A stretch of DNA of 64,000 bases from positions 19,031,161 through 19,095,160 of the forward strand of contig OW204009.1 of assembly GCA_934047225.1 (NCBI GenBank), read 5' to 3'. This document shows, one piece after another, positions 1-11,099 of this stretch. The notes under the pieces were generated by a model. That model searched no databases. It was not told where the DNA came from and saw only the letters and a list, made by a program, of their open reading frames with translations. The first letter of the stretch is position 1. Every line of letters starts with the position of its first letter. The translations under genes were made by a program, and so were the position numbers. Origin of the DNA: Ypsolopha sequella (taxonomy: Eukaryota; Arthropoda; Insecta; Lepidoptera; Ypsolophidae).

Positions 1-500
1 ATAAAAATAGTAAATTACCGATTTGAAATCGGCAATTTCCTTAATTCTATCTAAGTTTTTAATGAATTTTGTTTAACGGTCACCTAAACGTTTGGAGGTA
101 AAACCCAGTAACTTTAGTTATGTGAGTATAGGGAGGAAATATTTGTACAGGCATTGCATTTTCAACAGATTTGTATTGACATTAATGTATAAAGAAGGTA
201 GTTACATAAACCTCACTGATGGGACAGGTTACTCCTCTCCAAAATAAATTGTCCACCCACCGTGCGGGACCAGTACAGTGCGACAGTTTGTATGTATGTC
301 TATTCATTCTTGGTGCTAAAACAGATGCACATATTTGGATGAGATTTGGAATGTAGATAGTTTATACCCGGATACTAGTGAATGCTCCACTGTTATATTA
401 ACAAATAGCCCAAATTTTTTCGTAAAATTCCCTCAAAACTGGGAGTTAGGCGGGTGAAACCGGGGGCATTCGCTAGTACATACATAAAATTTGTACTGGT
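1..500. repeat. Unclassified dispersed-repeat debris
   Basis: No coding frame is credible here. The part from about 260 to 480 has the character of a common insect dispersed repeat: a stretch describing itself with gatgagatttggaatg-like wording and ending in gggggcattcgctagt. I recall similar ends on many lepidopteran repeats but cannot name the family. Confidence 0.3.
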
Positions 501-664
501 TTCCAAGTGGGGTAGGCAGATACTATGGACTTCCATGTTATCTACCTCTGATACCTTTACCTATTTCGCATGTACAATTGATTTCTTTTACCAGGTTGCA
601 GTAGACAAGCAGATGACCTGCGCGATAATGATGAGTTTCAAATATCGAAAACGGCTGCGGCCCT

Positions 665-910
665 ATTACTGAAGACCTCAAACCGACGACCAAAACTGTT
701 GACCGTTTTGAAAACACTATAGATGGCAGAAGACAAGCAGATGACCTGAACGATCATGAAGAGTTTGGAAGCCGTAATGACACTACACCTCAAGATCTCG
801 AAACTTCTTCAGATTTAGATGCAGAACAGATTAAAATTGTTGACCATGTTAAGGACATAATAGGGGACTTAGATTCGTTTTTTGCTGAACCATCGACGAG
901 TAAAGATTAG
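665..910 (+). pseudogene. Acidic 5' coding remnant of the DUF7869-like gene
   Basis: Two overlapping open stretches end at 718 and at 910. Both encode similar wording (QADDL followed by ND.EF), so this is a short internal duplication: cagaagacaagcagatgacc at about 728 resembles tagacaagcagatgacctgc at about 602. The composition is acidic and low-complexity, as in the N-termini of the downstream gene family. It probably belongs to the broken gene at 882-3878, but no continuous frame connects them. Confidence 0.35.
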
Positions 911-3878
911 AATGAAATCTCGACTATTAATAAAGAATCTACGCACTTGTAGTGACTATTCAGATGAAGATCCAGATTATATGCCAGACTCAGATGAGTC
1001 TGAAAGTTCGGTCAGCTTACTCCGCCGCCGTCGCTACTTTCACGGTCGTGTTTTGATACCGGAAAGCCCAGAGCTTTTAGAAAGAACGCGTGATGATCTG
1101 CAAAACAACTACGATGGCCCAGCTGGATATGTAATGCTTTTACTTGAGAGTGTATTGCAAAATGTATGTTTGTCGGTGAAGCCAACTAAAAGACGCAAAA
1201 AAGCAATGCCATCTGAATGGGAAAAGAACATAAGCCGCAAAAGAAAAGTTGATGTCCTCCCTTATTCAACAAAGGGTAAAATGCGCCCAGCAAAGGTACC
1301 AAAGCCTATACAATGCGGAACTTGTAAATTCAAATGAACTGATAATTTTTCAGAAGAGGACAGAAATATTCTATGCAGAAACTACTGGAATATGGATTTT
1401 GTAGCTAAAAAGAATTATATTCTATCGTTGGTTAAGGTGGAACCAGTAAAAACACGTCGAGTACAAAAGATATCGGATAAGAAACCCCGCAGTTTTAGTA
1501 AGAAATGTTTTTTTAAGAAAGAAGGCACTGAAAAACAGGTAAGCCAGATTTTTTTTTCTGCTACCTTGTGCATCTCTCTTGACATTATTAGCGATGCTAT
1601 AGCCAAAAGCGATTCTTTGGGAATCTACGCAGGAAACGACCAACGTGGGAAGAAAGAACCTCCCAATAAAACTAAGGAATGTACATAAAATTTGTACAAC
1701 GACACATTGAGTCTTTCCCTGTGATGGAAGCTCATTACTGCCGTAAAGACACCAAAAAAAATATTTGGCTCGAGATGTCAAGTCAGTTCCTCATATAGGC
1801 TGAGAAATGAGTGCTCTCTAAGGGTATGTGGATGGAAAAGTCGAAAGCAGGGTCTTTGACTTAAGAACTTTGTTTGGACTAGTTAGGAAATAAACATACT
1901 AAAAGTCCTTATCCCTCCGAGTCGAGCCCGAGGGGGGGGGGGGGGGGGGGGCACAAAGAAGATCCCGTTTTTTGGTTTTTTGCTTACATCTCAACAACAG
2001 CTGGTTCTATAGACTTGAAATTTTGCATATAGATACCGTGTATAGTGAAGGCGTCCACTAAGAAAGGATTTTTCAAAACACACCCCCTAGGGGGTCAAAC
2101 GGGTGTCCAAAGTTTGTATGGGGAAACAAGATTAGTGAGACTATTTTATTCGAGACTTCACAGGAGTACTATTATCTATAAATGTGTTTCAAGTGTTTTC
2201 AGAATTCAACCCCTAAAAGGGGGAAATGGGGTAAAAATTTTGAAAATCAACATGGGTATCGTTTGAATGGTTAATCGGGTCGCTGATTACGAAAACAACA
2301 ACGATTTTAAAATCCAACGTGGTTGACGTAAAAAAAGCTTTGAAATTCGACCATAGCTAGGCAAAGATTGGAGATAGATAAAAAGTGTGAAAGCTAAAGT
2401 TGTAGAAAATTTTATCAGCTTTCATTATGTAGTAAAAAAAAATTTCGTACAATGCACGGTTTTCGAGATGTAAGCAAAAAACTAAAAAACGGGATCTTCT
2501 TTGTGCCCCCCCTCCTCGGGCTCGACTCGGAGGGGCAAGAACTTTTAGCATGTTTATCTCCTAACTAGTCCAAACAAAGTTCCTAAGTTAAAGATCCTGC
2601 TTTCGACTTTTCCATCTACAAATTATTCGTTGCTTAAGCTAATATGTATTCCTTATACTTGGAACTTTGTGAAGCTGCGCAGCAAGAACCCGTCAAAGAA
2701 TCTAAGTATCGAAATATTTTTGCGAGGAATACAACATCGGGTTTTTCCGTCCTAAACAAGATTTGTGTATGTTGTGTACAAGATACAACAAGGCGGATGA
2801 CCAAACTAAGTTGAAAATGGAAAATGACCATCATGAACATTTACGTCTAAAGACCATTAGTTTAGCGGCTAAAGATGCTGACAAGGCAAGAGCTAATTCT
2901 GATAAAACTTTTATGTCCATTACATTTGACTTACAAGCTGTTTTGCAAATACCTAGTGGAGGCGAAAGTATTCTGTATTATTTGAGGAAATTGGTTCTTT
3001 TGAATTATACTGTGTATGAATCGCGGTTGTCAAATAGAGCCTATTGTTTATGTTGGACTGAAGTCGATGGTAAAAAAGGAAGCTGTGAGATTGGTACTTG
3101 TTTACTGTATTACCTTTCACATGAAATCCCAGAAGAAGTGAAGCACCTTACTATCTTTTCTAATATATGCGGCGGACAGAACAGCAATCAATTCATAGCT
3201 GCACTTTTGCTCTGGGCCGTTAATGCCCACATTGATCACATTGATATCATAGAACAAAAGTTCCTCGAAAGCAGCCATACTCAAATGGAAGTGGATTCCA
3301 TGCACGCCAGCATTGAAAACACATCTAGAAACGTTTCAGTTAACTGTGTGGCGGATTGGAAAAATATTTTCAAACTGGCCAGAAAGAAAAGAGTAAAGAC
3401 TGTCAATGATGAAAAGCACTGTATAGAACCTTATAAGGTTAGAGAATTCAAATATGATGAGATGCTTGATTTGAAAACGCTGGCTCAGCAGCTAATAAAA
3501 AACAGAGAAAAAGATAACTTACATGAAAAAGTGAATTGGATGAAAGTAAAAAGACTGAAATATGTAAAGGGTGAGAAAACTAAAATATTTTTCAATTACG
3601 ACTTGTCCGATGAGTTTCGATTTATACAGGTGTCACACGTACAAAAAACTTTAAAAACTCCTAAAATTAGATCTAAAAAATGCTCCAACATTCCTGAAAA
3701 CGATCATGAATATCCTCAAAACATTACACGACTGTATGAAGAGCCGCTGCCCATAACAGAAGCGAAAAAAAAGGATTCGATAACAATGTGCAGAAAGGAG
3801 ATTATACCGGACGAACTGCATCCCTGGGTCCATTCCCTCAAAGCAATTGCTTCCAAACCCACAGAAGATTCCGATTAG
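882..3878 (+). pseudogene. DUF7869-like (transposase-like) gene, broken
   Basis: Reading in pieces gives a protein with the order of motifs I recall from the insect DUF7869 family of uncharacterised, transposase-like proteins. There is an acidic N-terminus and an Arg/Lys-rich segment with W-x-R-N-like spacing (about 1195-1260). The pair CGTC and an FSEEDR-type stretch follow around 1310-1365. A cysteine-less VCK-like FF...TL.IS segment lies at 1500-1580 and ESFPVMEAHYCRKDTKK at about 1708-1760. The C-terminal half (2763-3878) carries ICGGQNSN and SSHTQMEVDSMHASIE, the likely RNase H-like catalytic region. It is inactive: an in-frame TGA at 1335-1337 separates two halves of one frame, the frame shifts near 1688, there are stops at about 1794-1806, a TIR element is inserted at about 1830-2623, and the frame shifts again near 2760. 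AATAAA occurs near 3951. The role of the family is inferred; the host function is unknown. Confidence 0.6.
1830..2623. mobile_element. TIR element (about 0.8 kb) inserted in the DUF7869-like gene
   Basis: The ends are inverted copies over roughly 170 bp, starting GATGGAAAAGTCGAAAGCAG on the left and ending in its complement at about 2618. The arms diverge by about 10 percent. The left arm holds a G-run of about 20, the right arm only about 8. The interior (about 2050-2330) is an inverted copy of 50250-50570, so this family recurs in the window. No clear target-site duplication was found. No transposase is encoded, so it is non-autonomous. Confidence 0.75.
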
Positions 3879-3959
3879 TTTAAATTTTATTGACCTTACA
3901 AACTCTAGTTTCATGGTCAAGTAAGCTTGAATGTAATTTATTATTTTCATAATAAAAAA

Positions 3960-4260
3960 CCGTAAATGTTAAAATTGTGTTTTTATTTTATGGGTAATAC
4001 CCTATAAGTGCATACCCCTTTTTCTTTTTTCAGATAAATGATATACTTAGAAAATCTCAGTATCAACAAATTATGATTTCCCTTTGTCCTAAATATATAT
4101 AGCATCAATGTAAAGCATCACTAACACGATAGGATTTCTTGGTAAAATTTTACGACCATTTGATTTTATTAGAAACTTTAACCTCAATTATATCAGTTTC
4201 ATGTTTTGCCTACTTACCGGGTTTTGCCTCGCAGCCCTCGATATACTCTATGGTGGTACC
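3960..4260. other. No gene seen
   Basis: AT-rich spacer after the broken gene. The only structure is a short inverted repeat, gatatactctatgg and ccatagagtata, at about 4238-4280, which overlaps the left end of the next element. Confidence 0.4.
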
Positions 4261-4261
4261 T

Positions 4262-6374
4262 ACATCCATAGAGTATATTAAGGCTACGTTTCAAAACGTG
4301 TGATCTTCGTGCGAAATTTCACTCGTTTTTAAGAAAGAGACAGAGCTATATACTAGAAAGAGAAAGAAAGTTCTGGTTTTAAAACGGTTGCGAGTGATTC
4401 CCGTGAGAAAAGCGTTTTGAAACGGTCTGGAGTAACACACGTCAAGTAAATACATAACCTCAAATCAAAATAAATAAATAAAGTAAAGTACCTATTGCTT
4501 TTAATGTGGATGGCATTGCAACCTTTGCATTTGCAAATCATAATCCTGTCGAAGCAATTTCGAAAAGTTTCCCGTATTCGTACGGAAATGTTCAATTGTG
4601 TTTTCAAAAATTTTCCGAATCCCGAGAAAACTCCGAAATGACAACTTGTCAGAAAGCACGACCGGCAGGTACCCGGTCTTTTCCACCGGTCATGCCTCTT
4701 AACAAGATAAAATTAAACAGTGACCTAATTGTAACCTAATAGTTGGTAAAAGGTTCTGAAGAAAACTTCGAGGTACTTTACAATTAAGTGTATTTAACTT
4801 TATCACAAAACAAAACGTCAATTCCACAAGCCAAAGGTGTTACAGAAAAATTATACTTAGTCACAAGCTTTTGGCCAAGACCTTCATTTGACATATATCT
4901 TGCCAAGACATTACCAAAACCTTAAGTACCTTTAAATAGTTGTGTCAGGAACCGCCTTAACATCAGGTAGTAATATTACATTGGAATTAGTATTGCCAAG
5001 ACAAAAATAAAACATTTAAGTGATAACTAGATGTGTTAGTTACCGCCTTAACCACAGGTAACTAGATTACATGGAAACTTGTGAAATTACATTAAAAAAA
5101 CTATAAGGGTAACAAAACTTGAAAACATACAAGGGAATTAATTTCCAAAAATAAATCTAGCTCAGGGGAGCCGTAGATCCTACAAACAATAAATATTTGT
5201 CGTACATACTCTTTAAACCAAATCGTCTGGTACACCATTCAGTTCTACCAGGGAAAAAAAATATTACGGAACATAAAATTTTACGGTTTGGGTTATTCAG
5301 TGAAACAGGAAGAAGAATTTTACACTTGGTTACTAATAAAACACATAACTAAGTGTCCTGAAAACATACCGTCCTAGGTACTTTAATTGTGTGTGGTTAA
5401 AAATAAAAATTCTAACACATACTTGAGTTTCTCCAATAATCACCACAGGAAATGGCACGCCGTCCGCTGCCCCCTTCAAGGTCAACGATCCTCGTCCACG
5501 CAGACAAAGGAACTGCTTACTGCGTACACCACGCGGCGATCATTTCTCTGCCAGCGGGATACATCACCAACGAGGCAATACAACTTCAAACTTGGAAAAC
5601 ATGTAAATCTCGAAAACACCCTGGAATTAGAAGAGAATAGACAATATTAAAACCTTTACCACACGGAACGATGAGAACAAAATTCCGGTGACTCAAAATA
5701 CAAGGAAAGCAATACATACCATGATCTGACGATAGTCAGAACTCCCATCAACCCGACGAAAAAATTCCTTTTCTAAATCATCCGAAAGCATATGTATAAT
5801 TTTCCTGAAATACAAAAACAACATTATAGAACTATTCCACACAAATGAATAACCCAAATTTAAACACAAAACCCACCTAATATATTAAAAACACAACTCC
5901 TGTTGGCACATCCGCCATTTTCATCCGCCGTTGAACGCCATAAAATGAGGAAACACTCAACACAAGTTGACAGCAAAAACTCCGGCCGACAAATGAACGA
6001 GAAAAAACCTCGGGCATTGTAGCAGACACGCGAGCAACTTCATGTCTAATTAAGAGGGTAAACCGAAATTTACCATCAAGCAAAACTACGACGCGTAACT
6101 TTTTGTGATAACCAACCCTACAAAAATTTGCAATGCTACAAACTGTCAGGCGAATTTTAACGGTACCCAGACAGAGTTAGAAATCGCACTTGTCAGTGCG
6201 ATATTCACATTTCCCGAAAGCGTTTCAAAACACTTATCGCAACTGTCAGGTAACAGTTTGTTTACCCTCGGTTTCACTCGGGTCGATTTTTGAACGATGC
6301 AGGGTAAAATTCGCATCGCTCCGAGTGATAATCACACGTTACGAAACGTACCCTAAATATAGCGTAGAGCCACT
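4262..6374. mobile_element. Non-autonomous TIR element, about 2.1 kb
   Basis: The left end (4262-4330) and right end (about 6300-6374) are imperfect inverted repeats. Both carry an ACGTTNNGAAACGT-like block followed by AAATTNCGCAC-like sequence. Subterminal copies of a GCGTTTTGAAACG word occur on both sides (4408, 6218). The interior from about 4650 to 6140 is an inverted copy of 55290-56830, and a short reading MADVPTGVV is preserved in both copies. No transposase frame is visible. Superfamily not assigned. Confidence 0.55.
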
Positions 6375-6639
6375 GAGTGATGGCGCCTATGACGTTTAAA
6401 TGCCTACAAAGTATCGTAATTATTTATAAGCAATTGTGAAAAAAAATTTAATACTTCATTGTTGATAGTGATGTACTACTTGTTTCGGTAATTATTTTTC
6501 GATTTGAATGTTGCTTTATTGTGCAATAGAATTCGTATAGAAACAAAGATTTTTTTTTTAAAAAGTTTCTTTAAGTAAAAACAAAACAATGACGAAGTTA
6601 AACTAAACGAAAATAAATTATAGTGAAATACTTTTTTCG

Positions 6640-6790
6640 ATTTGGATATTTAAACATCTCTTGGGGGCTCCGGGGCAGGAAGGAATTTAGTACTACTGGT
6701 AAATAGTTGAGGGGAGGGGGTGAGGGTGGGGGGAGAGGGGGAGGGAGGTGACCCTCCCCTGTGAAGGAGGTGTTGCGAAACCGCGTAGTT
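6640..6790 (+). repeat. Purine/G-rich tract
   Basis: The stretch 6660-6760 is strongly G-rich on the plus strand, with many GGGG and GAGGG runs, in an otherwise AT-rich neighbourhood. It could form G-quadruplex-type structures; this is inference from composition only. Confidence 0.5.
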
Positions 6791-6889
6791 TTTGAGCTAT
6801 TAATTTTTCAAATTTTGATGTTATGTTGGTCCAAATTAATAATTTACGCAGTTTAGAATATGAAAACTACTTTTTATGGATAAAATTGA

Positions 6890-7150
6890 CTCTTGCTTTA
6901 GCTCCGGCGCTTGGGGCGCGGCACCTGACACGTGCAATTCGTCGCAGGCATCGTCATTCGCCTTTGCCTGCTCCTCACCGCACGCTGGCGGCGCGCCCCT
7001 TCGACGCCTCCGGTTTTCGATATACACTCTAGTTGTAGTAGCCACAAGACTGCGTGGAGTCGGGGGTACTCTGATTCGGTTTTGGTACAGATTTAATCTA
7101 TACCCCAAGGAAGTGGGTTGCTCTGATTCGGTTTTGGTATAGATTCAAAC
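6890..7150. repeat. GC-rich dispersed repeat with internal duplication
   Basis: A GC-rich block (6895-7060) is open on both strands without resembling a known domain. It is followed by two direct copies of ctctgattcggttttggta (7069 and 7116) about 47 bp apart. The sharp GC contrast with its flanks suggests an inserted repeat. Confidence 0.35.
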
Positions 7151-7159
7151 TGCGAGTAC

Positions 7160-7590
7160 CAACACTCATTTTGTTTTGTGAAACGGAACGAATTGCGTTT
7201 GTTAAACGTTTCGTTCAGAAAAAAAGCATAGAATTTATGAAATTTTGAAAAATCATATCTCAAAAACTAATTCGAATCGCAAAACGCGACTACCACAGAA
7301 TGTCTTCTTATAACCATATATCTTTCACTAAAAAAATCATGAACCCGAAAGCTTTTACCAGTAGTATCGAATTAAAGCCCCGGGGTCGGGGCACTACACC
7401 GCATAGCCCTCTGATAGCTATGCCACTGGTTTTGGCACATTTTCCTTTTGTATCATTATGTTGAATGTTGAATGACGTGTCTAATGTTGAGTAAACTCAC
7501 ACTTGATTTTTATTTTTAACCGAAATTTGAAGTGTACCTCATCACTAAATGCAGCTGTCATAAGTGCCATCACTCAGCAGCTGACCCTAC
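7160..7590. repeat. Dispersed repeat, shared with 12340-12420
   Basis: The stretch gacgtgtctaatgtt...ctcacacttgattttt at 7474-7520 recurs at 12388-12425, there followed by the palindromic-element motif of 27606-27820. The rest shows no gene. Confidence 0.4.
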
Positions 7591-7594
7591 CATT

Positions 7595-7890
7595 CATAGT
7601 ACGAGTCCGGTTATTGTACAGCCACGTATTACACGGCCTGATATTACGAAGCCAATGTTATGTACACGTAATACGGGGCGTACAATCCATGGCTGTACAA
7701 TATCTGGCGTCGTAATATCGGTCCGTGCTGATAATGTACGGCCAATAATACGAAGCCAAGGAATGAACAGCCAATAATTCATGTACATGTACACGTAATA
7801 TCAGTCCGTGCATTATTTGGCTTCCAATTATTGGCCGTACATTATCGGTACAAGGTGATATTGTACAGCCAGATATTACATGTACATCAC
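7595..7890. repeat. Modular self-complementary repeat, copy 1
   Basis: Built from a small vocabulary (tgtacagcc, gataatgtac, cgtaatatc, ccaataat and complements) repeated in both orientations. A block at 7729-7759 recurs inverted at 7818-7848 with few differences. A second block, cgtaatatcggtccgtg (7711), recurs directly as cgtaatatcagtccgtg at 7794. The same vocabulary builds 22835-23120. No coding content. Confidence 0.7.
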
Positions 7891-7899
7891 TCCTATTGG

Positions 7900-9300
7900 T
7901 TAACACATCTCGCCTCCTATTGGTCAATAGATTGTTCTGTATTTATGGTCTGAGCCTCGTTTAGACGGTCGAGTAAAGTGCTCTTTTACGGAAAAGCAAG
8001 GAAAACTGGGTCTATACAGCCTTGTCATAAATGAGTACAACCAAAGAGTACATTAGTTGTTGTTCACCTCAGTCGTTCACCGACCTACTGTTGGTCAATA
8101 TTTATCGTGACCTATCACAGATAAAACAAAATGTCTGTGTGACCCATTTAGGGTGGTGTAATAACAGCTGGGGATTTTCTGTTTCGTGTAACCGCATAAT
8201 GTACAGAGAAGGTGTTGCGGCCTTTAGGAATGGTAGAAACACATTACACGCAGCATAATAATATATTATAAACAAGTAGGTCTACTAATATGGGACCACG
8301 AAACACATTTTCTGTAAGAATACTTTCTTTAGGCGTTCTTCAAACTATTTAAACAATTATTAGGTAATGTATGTTGATATTTTTGCACCTCTACGGGAAA
8401 AAAAACCGACACATTCACAACCTGCGTATCTAATTCAGTAAATAATGTATCATTTTGATAAAATAGTATAAATCCCTTTCTACGGACGACTGGAGAAATT
8501 CAGCTCGATAGAAATATTTATTGAAATGAGGTCTTTTTCGACACCAATCCTCCTGGTTTAACAATTTAGAATGACATAGTGGACCGCAATAACATTTTAT
8601 TAGATGGGTTTTAACGGTATCTAAGACCTGGTTAAACGAAATTCTGACAGCAACCTTAGTAAATTTTTATTTATAAAAAAAACGACTTAGTACTGCAACT
8701 CCTCCACGAATCTGCCCCTCTCACACTCTTTGAGAATTTGCATTTGTAGAAATTTGTTTATAATACGTGAATACAAAGGTGACTTCTTCTTATTACAATC
8801 TTTGAATCATGGTTTAATAATAAACTCTTATGCTCCGAATAACCTATTTTTTGCCTCCGGCCAGCAGTCACATTTAATAGATCGCTCACAGTGTTGTGAA
8901 GCATGGGCGATGATAGCACAGCATGGCGTCGTTAATGTGGTCATAGCGACCATAGTTGAGCCATCGTTATTGGGCTCACAGTGGCTCGGAATGACGCGAT
9001 ACTTAGACCATATAAGACGTCAACACGCTATGGACGGTTCTCAAACTTTAAAAGTCGGGAATGAGGGATTTTCTTTTCTTTTTTTTTACTCTTCCCTAGT
9101 CGCTGGATAGATGGCACTGAACTTGGTAAGTTACTGCAAGGAACGGAACGTCACATAATTTTTTGATTATTTCACTTGGATGTAATTTTGAGATCGTAAA
9201 ACGAAACGTACATAAAAAAGTAATTAATGTCATTGTCACATCACATCACAATGACATTTTGAAAATAAATAAATAATAACAACAAGGAAAAAGAAAAACA
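7900..9300. other. No gene seen
   Basis: AT-rich sequence. A 126-codon open frame at 8730-9110 has no recognisable motif and no splice context. At 7960 the wording gagcctcgtttagacgg resembles the ends of the element at 25773-26180, possibly the edge of the 7.6-kb repeat. Confidence 0.3.
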
Positions 9301-9349
9301 TATTTAGCAGTCTTTTTATGAGTCTACGCCAGAAAGAAACTGTCCCAAG

Positions 9350-9545
9350 AGAAAAAGAAGAGAAGTCTGTGCCTTGTGGATTCGTGTAAAAATGAAGGCA
9401 TACATCTTTTTCCTAAAGATGAACGCCGTAAAGCGCAATGAGTACAAGCCATCGTACATTTTAAACCTGGACGGACTATAACAAAGCATTTGCACATATG
9501 CTCAGCACACATGTCAGTCAACCAACGAGCGTATGTGAAGTGATG
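9350..9545 (+). pseudogene. THAP-domain relic
   Basis: The plus frame reads RSLCLVDSCKNEGIHLFPKD, then RRKAQ, a TAA stop, VQAI and HICSAHM. This order matches the THAP zinc finger (C-x2/4-C, the FPKD-RRK-W block, then C-x2-H), a DNA-binding domain found in P-element-type transposases and host proteins. The stop replaces the position expected for tryptophan or its neighbour, and a further pair of stops follows near 9540. Only the finger is recognisable, so it is a decayed fragment. Confidence 0.5.
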
Positions 9546-9559
9546 AGACGCAATGTTTT

Positions 9560-10970
9560 TTTTCCAATCGTTTTGGCTTTGGCACCTAGTAACGTAGTCA
9601 GTTCAACGCCATCTACAGAGTTCTTGGTTTTTTTTAATACTAAAAAAAAACCTCTCATGGAAATTTCTATGTTCGTAGAAATAAATTATACTAGGTAGCA
9701 TTGGAGACTCACACTATATCGATTTTATCAAATCATACATACCCATTAGGATAATGGATACCCAAAAAATACACATTTAAAAATAATAAAAATCTTTGGA
9801 GACGTTGTTTAGAAAACTATGTAAGTAAATATACAAATATATTGGATAAATGGGGTAAATAGGACTTACAATTTCTGATACTGGCTTTTGGGCCACAAAA
9901 GTTAAGCCACTCTTGAGCCACCAATAAATTTTTGGGAAAAGAAAAAAAGTCGAATTATTCCGCCTTTGCAGCGCGATTTTTACAATTACGGATCGACTTC
10001 TTGCTTCCTAGGATTATCATTAATTATTTAGCTCGTATGCAATTCGATACTCGCTTCAACCTTTGGGAATCTCTGTGTGGAATGAATATATATATGAATA
10101 TAATGAATATAATACAAACTATTAAATTCACTCTCGTGCAGCAAGGATGACAATAAATGGACTAAACGCCATTAGATATTGCCAGTATTATGCGCTTATT
10201 TTTACCCAAACGTTTTACACAACTTTTGCAAATCTGACCATAAAGATAAGCAAAAAATCAAAATTACATTTGTTTATGTTTAATTTCAACAACAAAAAAT
10301 ACTTATTAATGTTACAAATAATATAATTATTTTGTAAACGAAATAACTTACCTTAACCTTTTTTCCTTATCATGAAATAATGACATAAAATGGCAACCAC
10401 GTAATATGACGTCACCTTGGGCCAGGGCGTTCCAAATATTTAATAATATCAGTGTCGCCGTACAAACTCTTGTGCTTATTCATTAGCACTCATACAAAAT
10501 TTTATATGCTATCCTGTTGTCACTGTTCAAATTGTAGTAAGCTTATGTTTTGGAATGGAAACCAAAGGAACAGATCTTAGAATAAGTCCTTATTCTTCTA
10601 AGGAAAAGGCCATGTTTTATTCGGCCATGGGTGAATGAAAAAAAATACCGCCCTTGCTAATATGCGCCCTAGCTCGCGCGGCCATAGACAATAAATTGCC
10701 GAAAAAAGTTGAAGCGTAACCTCCTTCCGCAATGTATTGTTTCGTATAATAAAAACCTCATTGGTATAAGATATAAGATATTAAAACCTCAATCATGACT
10801 GTATGGACTAAGTTATCTTTGCCTTTCTATTTCGTGTAACTGTTCTTTTATAGCAGAAAAAGTTGTTTTAAAGTATTATTTTGTTCAGAAGACTGTACTT
10901 TAATTGATTTTTTTATTAGAGATTTATTTATTTATTAGAGACGTTTGTAAAAAAGTTTTCATTATGCACA
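9560..10970. other. No gene seen
   Basis: AT-rich with poly-T and poly-A tracts. At 10780-10860 the wording ctgtatggactaagttatct...gcctttc resembles a dispersed repeat also seen at 14010-14110 and 43720-43830. No coding frame is supported. Confidence 0.3.
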
Positions 10971-10980
10971 ATTTATATGA

Positions 10981-11061
10981 TTTTCTTACCCGAGAAATGA
11001 AGCTAGTTTCGACGTGAGCCAAAGGTGAACGTCGAAAGCTTACATTCCGAGGGTAAGAAAA
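10981..11061. repeat. Inverted repeat (arms about 33 bp)
   Basis: ttttcttaccc...tttcgacgt (10981-11014) pairs with acgtcgaaagct...gggtaagaaaa (11029-11061) with a few mismatches and a loop of about 14 bp. Probably a small foldback element. Confidence 0.6.
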
Positions 11062-11099
11062 CCCATTTTTACTCGTTGCGAACGATACTTTTTTACTAC

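Noticed and set aside
6823..7142. Overlapping open frames on both strands in the GC-rich block
   Set aside because: Open on both strands because of high GC; no recognised domain and bounded by repeat sequence.
8730..9110. 126-codon open frame
   Set aside because: No domain, ordinary AT-rich composition, no splice or promoter context.
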